A stretch of 64,000 bases of DNA from Psychrobacter jeotgali. Its GTDB lineage: Bacteria > Pseudomonadota > Gammaproteobacteria > Pseudomonadales > Moraxellaceae. Below are positions 9,423 through 17,826 of the stretch, piece after piece. The notes under the pieces are model-generated. The model did not search any database. It saw nothing but the letters and a program-made list of their open reading frames with translations, and was not told the origin of the DNA. Each line of letters starts with the position of its first letter. The stretch's first letter is position 1. The translations under genes were made by a program, and so were the position numbers. The stretch spans positions 2,976,001 to 3,040,000 of the forward strand of contig NZ_CAJHAF010000001.1 of the NCBI RefSeq assembly GCF_904846315.1. The letters run 5' to 3'.

Positions 9423-9744
9423 AAATAGGGCCACTATAATAAGTAGTAACTAAAAGGTAAGCATAATAAACACAATATAATAAAGTTATAACGAAAAACT
9501 ACTGTTTGGCAGTGTAGCACTTCTCATATTTATTGTCTTTTTCTAATATTTCTTCCTCTTCTCTGACTGTATTTATAGGTGCTACCAGTATCTCTAATAC
9601 TGGTCTTCAAGGTGTATAAAGTTTTTTTAGGGCAATAAGCTATTTTTGAGAGAAGTTAATGAGAGGGCGCTATTAGAATGATAATAATTAATAATAACTA
9701 CTGTCCTAGTTTAAGGATAGAAATTATCAAGGTGATTGACTGAT
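9423..9744. other. AT-rich intergenic region between divergent genes
   Basis: This spacer separates dapC (leftward) from the membrane-protein gene (rightward), so it must hold two promoters. It is AT-rich and no hexamer pair stands out. An AAGGTG at 9729-9734 serves as the ribosome binding site of the right-hand gene. I see nothing else in it. Confidence 0.4.
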
Positions 9745-10389
9745 ATGATTCATCGTCTTCAAGACTTCAACCAAACGGGTCAAGTCTCAGATATCTATGA
9801 GCAGCTCAAGCAGGCTGAACAGCAGTGGTGGCAGGCACGACAGCGAATGGTGGCCCTCAAAGAGAGAGAGTTATTATGGTTCGGAAATAATGCGTTGATG
9901 ATGTGGTTATTGTGGCAGATGGTCAGCTATGTGATCATGGCTATTGGGCTAATGGTGTTTGAGAGGTTGTTAGGTATTTCGTTGTCACTAGAGCATTTTT
10001 TGACTATATTTGCGCTACAAACCCTGATCTTCATACTAGCCTTTGTATTCAGAGGAAGGCTGGTCAATCGTTTGCGTAAAAAGGTCTACAAAGCGGACAT
10101 GACCCGCGAGCAGGCGCTAAATGAAATGATTATTCTGGCCACCGATAGTATTTTCCCTGATATACATGCCAATAGCCCGATTTCTTTACAACAGATTTAT
10201 GAGCGCTACGATAAGGAACTGCGGCTTGCTAGCATCCAGCGCTTACTACAATCAGAGATTGAGGCGAATCGTCTGCTACTAGATAGTCATCAGATAGAGG
10301 CGCAAATACTACCACCGGAGCTTGCTGATGATGAGCTGGCACCATTTGCTGACGAGATGATATATAAAAGCTTAGCAACACTTAATTGA
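9745..10389 (+). CDS. Unknown protein with two membrane segments
   Basis: I do not recognise this 214-residue protein. It has a charged, Gln/Trp-rich N-terminal helix (residues ~1-45), two hydrophobic segments (~49-78 and ~88-106) separated by a short loop, and a cytosolic C-terminal region of about 100 residues rich in Leu, Glu and Gln. The ATG at 9745 is preferred over an in-frame TTG nine bases upstream, because the AAGGTG ribosome binding site is ten bases from the ATG and only one base from the TTG. It converges with glnD and stands alone. Confidence 0.6.
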   Translation: MIHRLQDFNQTGQVSDIYEQLKQAEQQWWQARQRMVALKERELLWFGNNALMMWLLWQMVSYVIMAIGLMVFERLLGISLSLEHFLTIFALQTLIFILAFVFRGRLVNRLRKKVYKADMTREQALNEMIILATDSIFPDIHANSPISLQQIYERYDKELRLASIQRLLQSEIEANRLLLDSHQIEAQILPPELADDELAPFADEMIYKSLATLN

Positions 10390-10451
10390 AATCTCTTAAC
10401 TAGTACCTTTTAACTAGCCTATTTTAACTAATCTCTTTTGATTAACAGTAT
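10390..10451. repeat. Short imperfect tandem repeat between convergent genes
   Basis: The spacer holds three imperfect units built around TTTTAACTAG, spaced about 15 bases apart, between an unknown gene and glnD, which converge. No stem with a T-run is apparent. Confidence 0.4.
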
Positions 10452-13199
10452 TTAAGCATGGTTATGCTCATTAAGTAAGTCATTACGGACACTTAAACTG
10501 GCAATCAATGCTTGTTTGAGAGCCTCTAATCGGTCGATAGATAGGGGCTCATCGTTTTGGTCGCTGATATAGAACATATCTTCTGCACGTTCACCTAGAG
10601 TAGTAATCCGTGCGGCATGCACCTCAATCTTTTGTTGTAAAAACACTTGTCCCACACGAGCAAGTAGGCCAGGCTGATCCAGCGTCTGCAAACTCATGAT
10701 GTGCTGATCGGAAGCTTCATTAAACTCAAAATTGATCGTAGTTTCCACCTCAAAGTTTTTAAGCTGCCGCGGTAGTCGCTTGTAGGTAATCTTTGGAATA
10801 GTGGGGTTCTTGAAGGCGTTAATGAGACGTTGCTTAAGCTCTTGTTGACTGTCTTCATCCACCAGTAAAGTGCCACTACGATCAAGCAGCACATAAGAAT
10901 CTAATGCAAAATTGCGAGTTGCGGTAATAATACGCGCATCCAAAACGTCTAGATTCATCTGATCGAATACGGCCATGGTTACCGCAAACAAATTAGTCTG
11001 ATTTTGAGTATAAATGAATACTTGTACTGCATCCAAGGCCAACTCTCGATGCTCACGTAGTACCACTAATGGCGCGCTATCTGCGTTGGATGCGCCTCCA
11101 ATAGGTGGATGATTGAGAATCGCTTCGGTATGCCATAAGATGTCTTCTGGGATTTCCCGCAAAAAGTATTCATCGCCCAAATCATCCCACAGTCTGAGGA
11201 CCTCATCACGGTTCATATGCTGATTATCAACGTTATCTAGCATCGCAACTGCCTGTTGGCGAGTGGCTGCAATCATATCTTGGCGGTTAGTAGGCGCATC
11301 GATATCAGCACGCAAGATACGGCGCGTCTGTGAATACAACTGCTTCATGAGCGTAGCTCGCCAACTGTTCCATAGCTGTGGGTTGGTGGCGTTCATATCG
11401 GCGACGGTTAGCACATACAGATGATTAAGATGAGTAACATTACCCACTAGATTGGCGAAATGAGTCACCACTTCTGGGTCGGCAATATCCTTTTTTTGTG
11501 CCGTCATCGACATCAGTAAATGATAGCGAGTTAGCCAGCCTACTAGGTGAGCGTCGGCTTTACTCATACCATGAGTCAAACAAAACTCAATCGCTTCGGT
11601 CTCACCCAGCTCGCTATGATTGCCGCCGCGCCCTTTAGCAATATCATGGAACATAGCAGCCAATACGATAATCTCTTTACGCTCAATACGTTGAAAAATA
11701 GCACTAACCAAGGGGAAGTCTTGACGATACTCGGGATCGGTAAAGCGATGTAAAATGCGAATCAAAAACAAAGTATGCGCATCAACCGTATAACGATGGA
11801 ATAAATCGTACTGCATCATGCCGGTCACTTGCGCAAAAGCCGGAATATAATTACCCAAGACCCCGTAACGGTTCATAGTACGCAAGCGATGAAATAGATA
11901 GTTCTGTTCTTTTAGATTAGCCAAAAACAACGCTTGATGCTCAGGGTTATCACGATAGGCCTGATCGATACCGCGAGCTGCAATCTTTAGCGCACGTAGG
12001 GTCCGAGTACGCACTTGTTTGATGCCGTATTGCCCCATCAATAAGAACATCTCCAAGATGGCCTCAGGGTTTTGGGCAAAAACTCGGTGGTGAGCCATGG
12101 CTATTTGCTCACCAATTTGATTAAAGTGGGCATTAATAGGGCGCTTTTTGGGGAGCTCGCTCTCTGGTAGCTCAGGCTCGATAATGGTCTCATAATAATG
12201 GTTGGTCAGCATCTCAGACAGGGTCGATATCTGCATAGCACAGCGATAATAGTCACGCATAAAGCGCTCAACCGCAGCAGTAGGCGCATCATCAGGCTGC
12301 GACTCATAGCCCATACGCTGGGCAATCTCACGCTGATAATCAAATAATAACCGATTCTCATTGCGACCGGTCAGCTCATGCAAATGATGACGAATCTGCC
12401 ATAGATAGCCTTCAGCAAAACTTAATTCATCAAACTCTTTTTCAGTCACAAAGTTCTGCTGTACCAAGTCATAGAGCTTACTGACTCGAAAGTAGCGTTT
12501 GGTCACCCAGCCAACGATATGAATATCACGTAGCCCGCCAGGTGAGGTCTTGATATTAGGCTCAAGGTTATACTCAGTAGCATTATGACGTAGGTAACGG
12601 GCTTTAGCTTCGCTTATCTTGATCTCATAAAAGTCTTTTGGCGACCATTGTTTATTGACGATCTTTTGCGGGATTGCTTGTAGAGCTTCGTTGCCCGTCA
12701 GTAGTCGGGCTTCGAGTAGAGCGGTAGCAACCGTATGGTCACGTGCCGCCTCTAGGCTCTCAGCAGTCGTACGTACAGACAATGCCGGCTCTAGACCTAT
12801 ATCCCACAACAGCGCTACCAAACTATCAAGCTTGGCGCTAACCGCAGTATCGATAGCATTAGTACTCAGCAGCAATATATCGACATCGGAAAATAATGAC
12901 AGCTCACCACGGCCGTAGCCACCGGTAGCAAATAGAGCGAGCTTGGTTTTATCTAACTCAAACCACTTAAACAGCGCTATTAATAATTCATCAATAGCGT
13001 CGGCACGAGCAGCGACCAGCTGGCGAATGTTTACGCCCCGATCAAGCGCTCGGCTAATGTCATCATTGACTTGCAACAGCCATTTGGAGATATCTAGCAT
13101 GGACGGTTCGGTAGTAGCTCCTGACGAGACAGCTATCGGTGCTGTGGGTAATAACGGCAGCGGAGTAATATAGATGGAGTCGACATCGCAAGTGAACAT
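10452..13199 (-). CDS. glnD: Bifunctional [protein-PII] uridylyltransferase/uridylyl-removing enzyme
   Basis: The 915-residue nitrogen sensor attaches UMP to PII when glutamine is low and removes it when glutamine is high. Domains in order: nucleotidyltransferase with ATGGYGRGELSLFSDVDIL near residues 90-108; a helical linker; an HD phosphohydrolase domain with HRYTVDAHT and AAMFHDIAKGRGGNHSELG near 460-530; and two C-terminal ACT domains (about 720-800 and 835-910), the second around TLDQPGLLARVGQVF. All catalytic motifs look intact. The first ~30 residues are hydrophobic and not part of the usual domain, so a later start is possible. The gene lies downstream of map on the same strand, separated by a terminator. 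Confidence 0.96.
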   Translation of the reverse strand: MFTCDVDSIYITPLPLLPTAPIAVSSGATTEPSMLDISKWLLQVNDDISRALDRGVNIRQLVAARADAIDELLIALFKWFELDKTKLALFATGGYGRGELSLFSDVDILLLSTNAIDTAVSAKLDSLVALLWDIGLEPALSVRTTAESLEAARDHTVATALLEARLLTGNEALQAIPQKIVNKQWSPKDFYEIKISEAKARYLRHNATEYNLEPNIKTSPGGLRDIHIVGWVTKRYFRVSKLYDLVQQNFVTEKEFDELSFAEGYLWQIRHHLHELTGRNENRLLFDYQREIAQRMGYESQPDDAPTAAVERFMRDYYRCAMQISTLSEMLTNHYYETIIEPELPESELPKKRPINAHFNQIGEQIAMAHHRVFAQNPEAILEMFLLMGQYGIKQVRTRTLRALKIAARGIDQAYRDNPEHQALFLANLKEQNYLFHRLRTMNRYGVLGNYIPAFAQVTGMMQYDLFHRYTVDAHTLFLIRILHRFTDPEYRQDFPLVSAIFQRIERKEIIVLAAMFHDIAKGRGGNHSELGETEAIEFCLTHGMSKADAHLVGWLTRYHLLMSMTAQKKDIADPEVVTHFANLVGNVTHLNHLYVLTVADMNATNPQLWNSWRATLMKQLYSQTRRILRADIDAPTNRQDMIAATRQQAVAMLDNVDNQHMNRDEVLRLWDDLGDEYFLREIPEDILWHTEAILNHPPIGGASNADSAPLVVLREHRELALDAVQVFIYTQNQTNLFAVTMAVFDQMNLDVLDARIITATRNFALDSYVLLDRSGTLLVDEDSQQELKQRLINAFKNPTIPKITYKRLPRQLKNFEVETTINFEFNEASDQHIMSLQTLDQPGLLARVGQVFLQQKIEVHAARITTLGERAEDMFYISDQNDEPLSIDRLEALKQALIASLSVRNDLLNEHNHA

Positions 13200-13338
13200 G
13201 AACGTTATCCAATAAAAATTTAGAATAAAAACGTTAAAAAGTATATAGCCAAGCAGTTAGTAAACGCAATATAACGCTTGTATAGATGAGTCAGTAATAA
13301 GGTAGCAAAACCTTTAGTCAAATCGACAATTAATCACC

Positions 13339-13364
13339 AAAAAAAAGACCGCCTAAGCGATCTT
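13339..13364 (-). terminator. Rho-independent terminator of map
   Basis: On the minus strand, AAGATCGC and GCGGTCTT pair (one G-U) around a four-base loop and run into eight T residues. It lies just past the map stop codon and before glnD, so the two genes are probably separate transcripts. Confidence 0.8.
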
Positions 13365-13372
13365 CGATAATG

Positions 13373-14170
13373 TTACTGAGTTAAAAAGCTTAAATCTTCT
13401 TCGGGGCGCGTGGTAAATACTTCACAGCCATTATCAGTCACCACCATCGTATGCTCCCACTGGGCAGATAGCTTACGATCTTTGGTAATAGCCGTCCATT
13501 CATCGGGTAGAATCTTGGTCTGCCATACCCCTTGATTGATCATCGGCTCAATGGTGAAAGTCATACCGGTTTTGAGCTCCATTCCCGTGCCTTTTTTGCC
13601 ATAATGCATAACTTGAGGCTCGTGATGGAAAGTGTTACTAATACCGTGGCCACAGAACTCGCGCACGATACTAAAGCGCTCAGGCTCGACTACTTCTTGA
13701 ATAGCTGCTCCGATATCACCCAAGCGTGCGCCATCTTTGACCACGCTCATCCCAGCGTAAAGTGCTTTTTGTGCCACATCGCAGATGCGCTTGGCCATAA
13801 TGGAGCCTTCACCGACGATCCACATCTTGGAGGTATCGCCGTAATAACCATCCTTAATGACCGTCACATCGATATTGATAATGTCGCCATCTTTGAGGAG
13901 TTTATTTTCAGTAGGAATACCATGGCAAACCACATGGTTAACCGAGGTACAGATTGATTTTGGGAAGCCATTATAATTGAGCGGCGCAGGGATAGCTTGT
14001 TGCTCATTGACAATATAGTCATGCGCAATTTGATTCAATGCTTCAGTGCTCACGCCAACTTTGACATGCTCATCGAGCATGACTAGGACATCACTGGCAA
14101 GCTTGCCAGCTACGCGCATTTTTTCTATGGCTTCAGGGGATTGGATAAGGGATTTTTTAGTCATCATCAT
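13373..14170 (-). CDS. map: Type I methionine aminopeptidase
   Basis: The 265-residue metalloenzyme removes the initiator methionine from nascent proteins. The family's metal ligands can be seen: Asp in NIDVTVIKDGYYGD (two Asp), His in GHGISNTFHHEPQV, Glu in FTIEPM and Glu in QWEHTM. The CHGIP motif carries the substrate-site His. The start is an ATGATGATG run with a weak ribosome binding site, so the exact first Met is ambiguous by one or two codons. Most gammaproteobacterial map genes sit by rpsB; here it is upstream of glnD, which is also a familiar neighbour in enterics. Confidence 0.96.
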   Translation of the reverse strand: MMMTKKSLIQSPEAIEKMRVAGKLASDVLVMLDEHVKVGVSTEALNQIAHDYIVNEQQAIPAPLNYNGFPKSICTSVNHVVCHGIPTENKLLKDGDIINIDVTVIKDGYYGDTSKMWIVGEGSIMAKRICDVAQKALYAGMSVVKDGARLGDIGAAIQEVVEPERFSIVREFCGHGISNTFHHEPQVMHYGKKGTGMELKTGMTFTIEPMINQGVWQTKILPDEWTAITKDRKLSAQWEHTMVVTDNGCEVFTTRPEEDLSFLTQ

Positions 14171-14207
14171 TGTACTTATAGTTTGTTATAAAATAAATGT
14201 GAGGTAG

Positions 14208-14213
14208 ATTATA
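14208..14213 (-). promoter_or_regulatory. Extended -10 promoter element for map
   Basis: On the minus strand the sequence TGATATAAT gives a perfect TATAAT with a TG one base upstream, an extended -10 arrangement. It is about 38 bases before the map start codon. The -35 region is weak. Confidence 0.5.
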
Positions 14214-14653
14214 TCATAAATGAAGCGCTCTCAGTTTTGCTATAACCAATAGCAGGCATCGGTTTTTGTGGTCATTGACATTTTCAGCCTTACCTTTAAC
14301 CAAATAGAGGTTAATACTGCTTAATTATCAATAAAAACCAGTTCAGTAATTAATTAGCAAGGGCTGATAGCAAAATACCTATACAGAAAAACAAACTCTG
14401 ACCTAAGGTTATACATAACCGAGGATGACAATTGAGTGATATGGTCTTATGATGTATCTTACATAGAACTGTAGTTTAAATTAATAGTAAAAAGTTTAGA
14501 CCAGTAAGTGTATTAGTAAAAGTAAATGTAATATGCAGAAGTATAATAACCAATAAATCTCAACAAGCATCAATAATACTTTCTAGTTCTATTTGATCAT
14601 TAGTTTACTCTTTAAACTAATGATTCATTTTTCCAATAATTTTAGGAGCTCTT
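14214..14653. other. Long AT-rich intergenic region upstream of the META lipoprotein
   Basis: About 440 bases without an ORF lie between divergent genes. Apart from the map promoter at the left and the perfect hairpin at 14596-14624, I see no gene, tRNA or repeat. The AGGAG ribosome binding site of the lipoprotein is at 14643-14647. Confidence 0.4.
14596..14624. promoter_or_regulatory. Perfect 12-bp inverted repeat ahead of the META lipoprotein
   Basis: ATCATTAGTTTA at 14596-14607 is mirrored exactly by TAAACTAATGAT at 14613-14624 around a five-base loop. It ends 29 bases before the lipoprotein ATG. There is no T-run of terminator quality, so it may be an operator or a 5'-leader hairpin. A related core occurs at 47575-47596. 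Confidence 0.55.
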
Positions 14654-15148
14654 ATGAAAAACATGACTAAACTTATGATGGCCGGTACTTTAGCAGTAGG
14701 TGCGTTAGCTGCTGGTTGCCAAACTACGCCAAACGTCAACCCTCCAGCGGCGGTTACCCAGCCTCTAACTACCACTGCATTACAGGCTTATAATTGGCAG
14801 CTAGTGGATGCTAAGCTTACTAACGGGCAAAAGATTACTCAACTATTCTATGATCCGGCTAAACCTTTAACGCTTAAGTTCTTTGAAGATAATGGCTCAC
14901 AGCGTGTATCATTTATGAATACCTGTAACAATATTGGCGCTGAATACAATATCGTCAACGGTGATGTGGTGCTCAACAATGTGATGAGTACTATGAAGCA
15001 ATGCCCTGAGCCGGAGGCCAGCTTTGACACCGCTACTGTAGCAACCATCCAAGGCAAATATAGCTTGGGTCAGAATGCCAATAATACGCCTATCTTAACT
15101 ATTAAAAATGACAACCAAGTGGCTCATTTCAAAGGCGTCGCTAAATAA
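14654..15148 (+). CDS. META (HslJ-like) domain lipoprotein
   Basis: The 164-residue precursor has a lipoprotein signal with the lipobox LAAGC (Cys22). The body resembles the META/HslJ domain, a small beta-rich fold: an early YNWQLVDAKL strand and a later MNTCNNIGAEYNI and MKQCPEPEASF pair of cysteines typical of the family. HslJ-type proteins are outer-membrane or periplasmic stress proteins of unclear mechanism. A strong AGGAG lies six bases before the ATG, and a terminator follows at 15245, so this is a single-gene transcript. The hairpin upstream may be its control site. Confidence 0.82.
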   Translation: MKNMTKLMMAGTLAVGALAAGCQTTPNVNPPAAVTQPLTTTALQAYNWQLVDAKLTNGQKITQLFYDPAKPLTLKFFEDNGSQRVSFMNTCNNIGAEYNIVNGDVVLNNVMSTMKQCPEPEASFDTATVATIQGKYSLGQNANNTPILTIKNDNQVAHFKGVAK

Positions 15149-15244
15149 AGTAAAGGTCTATAGATTCAAAGCGTTTATAGATTCAAGGTCTATAGTGGCT
15201 GATGTTTAATGAATTGACTTATACCTAAATATACTTAGCAACTG

Positions 15245-15274
15245 ATACCTCACTATAAAGTGGGGTATTTTTTT
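15245..15274 (+). terminator. Rho-independent terminator of the META lipoprotein gene
   Basis: ATACCTCACT and AGTGGGGTAT pair with one G-U around the loop ATAA, followed by a run of seven T residues. Confidence 0.85.
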
Positions 15275-15394
15275 GTCTAAAGTTTTATCTTGGTTTAGGC
15301 TACACTAGAGAGTATTTAGCACAGGGTATGCCACAAAATTTCGCTCAGTTATATCTATAATCTACCTCTATAACATTTCATGAGAGTCTACTTT

Positions 15395-16369
15395 ATGTCA
15401 AAACCTACCATAACTATGCGCGCGATTAGGCATACCCTGATACTAACCGCTGGCTTAGTGCTAGCCGGTTGTCAGAGCTTGCCTAGTTCGACTACACCTA
15501 TGTCAGCTCCTATGATTAGCAATCCACTGACTGCTACTATGCCGATGATAGATCGACAAGGACGCATCGCTTACGTGGAGGAGCAAGGCGCTGGTAGCGC
15601 AAAGATATCCACGCTCTATAGTATCCGTCCCGATGGTAGCGATAGACAAATGATAGATCAGCTGAACGGTTATATCTACGCGCCAGCATGGTCAGCTGAT
15701 GGCAAGCTCTTGGCTTATAGTAAGCAAGCGCCCAGACAGCATCCGAAGATTTATATTTATGATAGCAAAAGCGCAGCTCGTAATTTAATCGTCAATGTTA
15801 ATGGCGGGAATTTGTCCGCCTCATTCTCACCCGACGGGCAAAAGCTACTCTACAGCTCGACCGTCAGCGGCAATGCTGATATTTATGAGATGCGCTTGGA
15901 TAATGGCAGTACCCGTCAGCTAACCACCTTGCCCAGTACTGAAGTGCAACCAAGCTATGCTAGCGACGGCCAAAGCTTTGTCTATGTCAGTGATAAAACA
16001 CGAGCAAACAATCCACGGCTTTATCGTTATAATTTTGCCACTGGTCAGGCGACGCGTATCGCCACTTCCGGTTATGCTGCCAGCCCGCAGCTTAGTATTG
16101 ATGGTCAGCGTTTGGGCTATCTAAACGGTCGACAAGCGGCAGTCATGACCCTTGCTACGGGGCAAGTGGTCAATCTCGCCGAAACGGGACTTGATGAACC
16201 CGCTAGATTTTCACCTTCTGGGCGGTACGCCATCTATCCTATGCAAAATAGTAAAATCAACGGTCAAGTGGGCAGCAGTTTAGTTATCCGTTCATTAGCT
16301 AATGGCAGTAGTTATACCATTAGTAGTAAGGCTGGCGGGATAGTACGCTCGCCAGTGTGGGGGCGATAA
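15395..16369 (+). CDS. TolB-like beta-propeller lipoprotein
   Basis: The 324-residue protein starts with a lipoprotein signal ending in the lipobox LAGC and then carries about five PD40/WD40-like beta-propeller blades. Repeats of the form APAWSADGKLLAYSK, SFSPDGQKLLYSS and YASDGQSFVYVSD show the Ser-x-Asp-Gly turn. TolB also has such a propeller but is not a lipoprotein, has an extra N-terminal domain and sits in a tol-pal operon, none of which applies here. It may bind an envelope partner. I chose the ATG at 15395, which has TGAGAG eight bases upstream, over one at 15380. Confidence 0.8.
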   Translation: MSKPTITMRAIRHTLILTAGLVLAGCQSLPSSTTPMSAPMISNPLTATMPMIDRQGRIAYVEEQGAGSAKISTLYSIRPDGSDRQMIDQLNGYIYAPAWSADGKLLAYSKQAPRQHPKIYIYDSKSAARNLIVNVNGGNLSASFSPDGQKLLYSSTVSGNADIYEMRLDNGSTRQLTTLPSTEVQPSYASDGQSFVYVSDKTRANNPRLYRYNFATGQATRIATSGYAASPQLSIDGQRLGYLNGRQAAVMTLATGQVVNLAETGLDEPARFSPSGRYAIYPMQNSKINGQVGSSLVIRSLANGSSYTISSKAGGIVRSPVWGR

Positions 16370-16401
16370 ATAGTTGTTTTTCAATTTTAAGGATATTTAT
16401 C

Positions 16402-16542
16402 ATGGCACACAAAAAACAAAACCTACCACAGAAAACCTGCCCCGTCTGCGAGCGACCTTTCACATGGCGCAAAAAGTGGGAGAAAGATTGGGAGCAAGTG
16501 ATTTATTGTTCGGAGCGCTGTCGACGGACGAAAAAGAAGTAG
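16402..16542 (+). CDS. DUF2256 zinc-ribbon mini-protein, copy 1
   Basis: This complete 46-residue protein begins at the ATG at 16402, eight bases after AAGGAT. Four cysteines in two pairs (CPVC near residue 13 and C-x3-C near 36) and the conserved [13 protein letters not shown] between them define the DUF2256 family, probably a zinc ribbon. Its function is unknown. It overlaps no neighbour and begins 32 bases after the TolB-like gene. The 3' half and about 50 downstream bases are nearly identical to copy 3 at 19469, showing a recent duplication or gene conversion. A third, dead copy lies at 17488. Confidence 0.88.
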   Translation: MAHKKQNLPQKTCPVCERPFTWRKKWEKDWEQVIYCSERCRRTKKK

Positions 16543-16679
16543 GGTGGTGTTAGACTTGTGAAATTCTCGTAGAGAATGCATACAAGGCGTAACCCACCAT
16601 TTAGATATATACTAAATTTAAATACTGGGTTTGGGTTACTAATCCACCCAACACTACAACCAACCCCACCGAGACCGCC
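16540..16679. repeat. TAGGGTGG-type repeat following DUF2256 copy 1
   Basis: Starting within the DUF2256 stop codon, GTAGGGTGGTGTTAG at the left is partly mirrored by CACCCAACACTAC at the right end, with an internal GGCGTAACCCACC. The first ~55 bases recur after copy 3 at 19607. It resembles the dispersed GTAGGGTGGGTTA repeats seen in many Proteobacteria. Confidence 0.55.
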
Positions 16680-17348
16680 ATGACCTCAAAGCCGACCTCA
16701 AAAACGTTCTTCAAATTACCAACTCTCAAAAGCCTCTACAATAATAAAGTCCTGCCTGTCTTAATCGACAAAGCCTGCGCATTAGACGTTGTGAGCGAGC
16801 AAAGAGCGCTGGTCGTCCCAAAAGCTCGCGGCATAGTGTTAGAGGTCGGTGTTGGCAGCGGGCTTAATGCTGGATTTTATAACCCACAAACCGTCAAACA
16901 AGTGATAGGCGTCGATCCCCACCTGCATCCATCGGCAGCCCAGCGTTTTGCCACCGCAGGCATCGACTTTATCTCGCAGCCGCTGTCCGCCGAGACGCTA
17001 CCCCTTGAGGACAATAGCGTTGACAGTGTCGTCATGACCTTTACCCTATGCTCTATCCCTAATCCTATTCAAGCGCTACATGAGATGAGACGCGTGCTCA
17101 AACCTACTGGCACCCTATATTATGCCGAGCACGGCTTAGCGCCGCAGCCCAAATGGGCGCGCAAAATCCAACAGCTCATCACCCCAGCATGGAAGCCGAT
17201 AGCGGGCGGCTGTCATCTGGATAGAAATATCGAAAAGCTGATAGCGCAGGCGGGGTTTGAGGTAGCGGGTCAGCAAGGATTCACTCACAGCGTCAATATC
17301 GTGGGTTATCACTATTGGGGCGAGGCGACGCCTGCTATCTTGGATTAA
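16680..17348 (+). CDS. Class I SAM-dependent methyltransferase
   Basis: The 222-residue protein has a Rossmann methyltransferase core. Motif I is VLEVGVGSGLN near residue 59, followed by an acidic end of strand two (IGVDPH), a LPLEDNSVDSVVMTFTLCSIP segment around residues 105-125 and the ALHEMRRVLKPTGTLYYAEHG region near 130-150. This is the UbiE/METTL7-like Methyltransf_11 pattern. The substrate cannot be told from sequence. It lies between two DUF2256 copies and their repeats, so it may have been moved or duplicated with them. Its base composition is like the core genes, unlike the next lipoprotein gene. Confidence 0.82.
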   Translation: MTSKPTSKTFFKLPTLKSLYNNKVLPVLIDKACALDVVSEQRALVVPKARGIVLEVGVGSGLNAGFYNPQTVKQVIGVDPHLHPSAAQRFATAGIDFISQPLSAETLPLEDNSVDSVVMTFTLCSIPNPIQALHEMRRVLKPTGTLYYAEHGLAPQPKWARKIQQLITPAWKPIAGGCHLDRNIEKLIAQAGFEVAGQQGFTHSVNIVGYHYWGEATPAILD

Positions 17349-17351
17349 CAA

Positions 17352-17425
17352 CTTGAGGTAGGGTGCGCCCAGCGCACCAATTTATAAATTGTCACTTTTA
17401 AAGGTGCATGAAGCACACCCTATAA
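17352..17425. repeat. Imperfect inverted repeat of the TAGGGTG type
   Basis: TAGGGTGCGCCCAGCGCACC on the left is mirrored by GGTGCATGAAGCACACCCTA on the right, around an AT-rich centre. It is probably a dispersed palindromic element or a miniature mobile element. Confidence 0.6.
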
Positions 17426-17487
17426 CATTTAATATGTGAGGTAGGCTCTAGCTTTAGCCTAGTTCTATATCCGACACAAGGAAAGCC

Positions 17488-17626
17488 ATGACGCACAAAT
17501 AAGCAAACCTACCGTAAAAAACGGTCTAGTCTGTCAGCGTTCATTAATATGGCGTAGTAAATCGGAAAAAGATTGGGAGTAGATGATTTATTGTTCGTAG
17601 CATCGAAAATATATGATTTAAAATAG
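17488..17626 (+). pseudogene. DUF2256 gene, decayed copy 2
   Basis: Base-by-base alignment with copy 1 runs from the ATG at 17488 to the TAG at 17626, but there are in-frame stops in place of codons 5, 10 and 14, a Cys codon is lost, and there are small indels. Recognisable blocks are AAAGATTGGGAG and GATTTATTGTTCG. The ~55 bases upstream (GGCTCTAGCTTTAGCC and GTTCTATAT) match the leader of copy 3, so copies 2 and 3 derive from a larger duplicated unit. It cannot make a DUF2256 protein. Confidence 0.85.
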
Positions 17627-17826
17627 AGGTATAGAACGTTAATGTTTAGTTTAAGTAAACAGATATCTTCTTTTTATTGCTATAGTTTTCATGTAATATA
17701 AAAATATCGTACATGGATAATTGTATGAATTATTTTTATAGGTTCTTTTTCTATATCTGATATAACTTACTGTATTACGAGGAACTTATAATTTATGTCA
17801 GTAAAATAAATACAAGGATGTTTATT

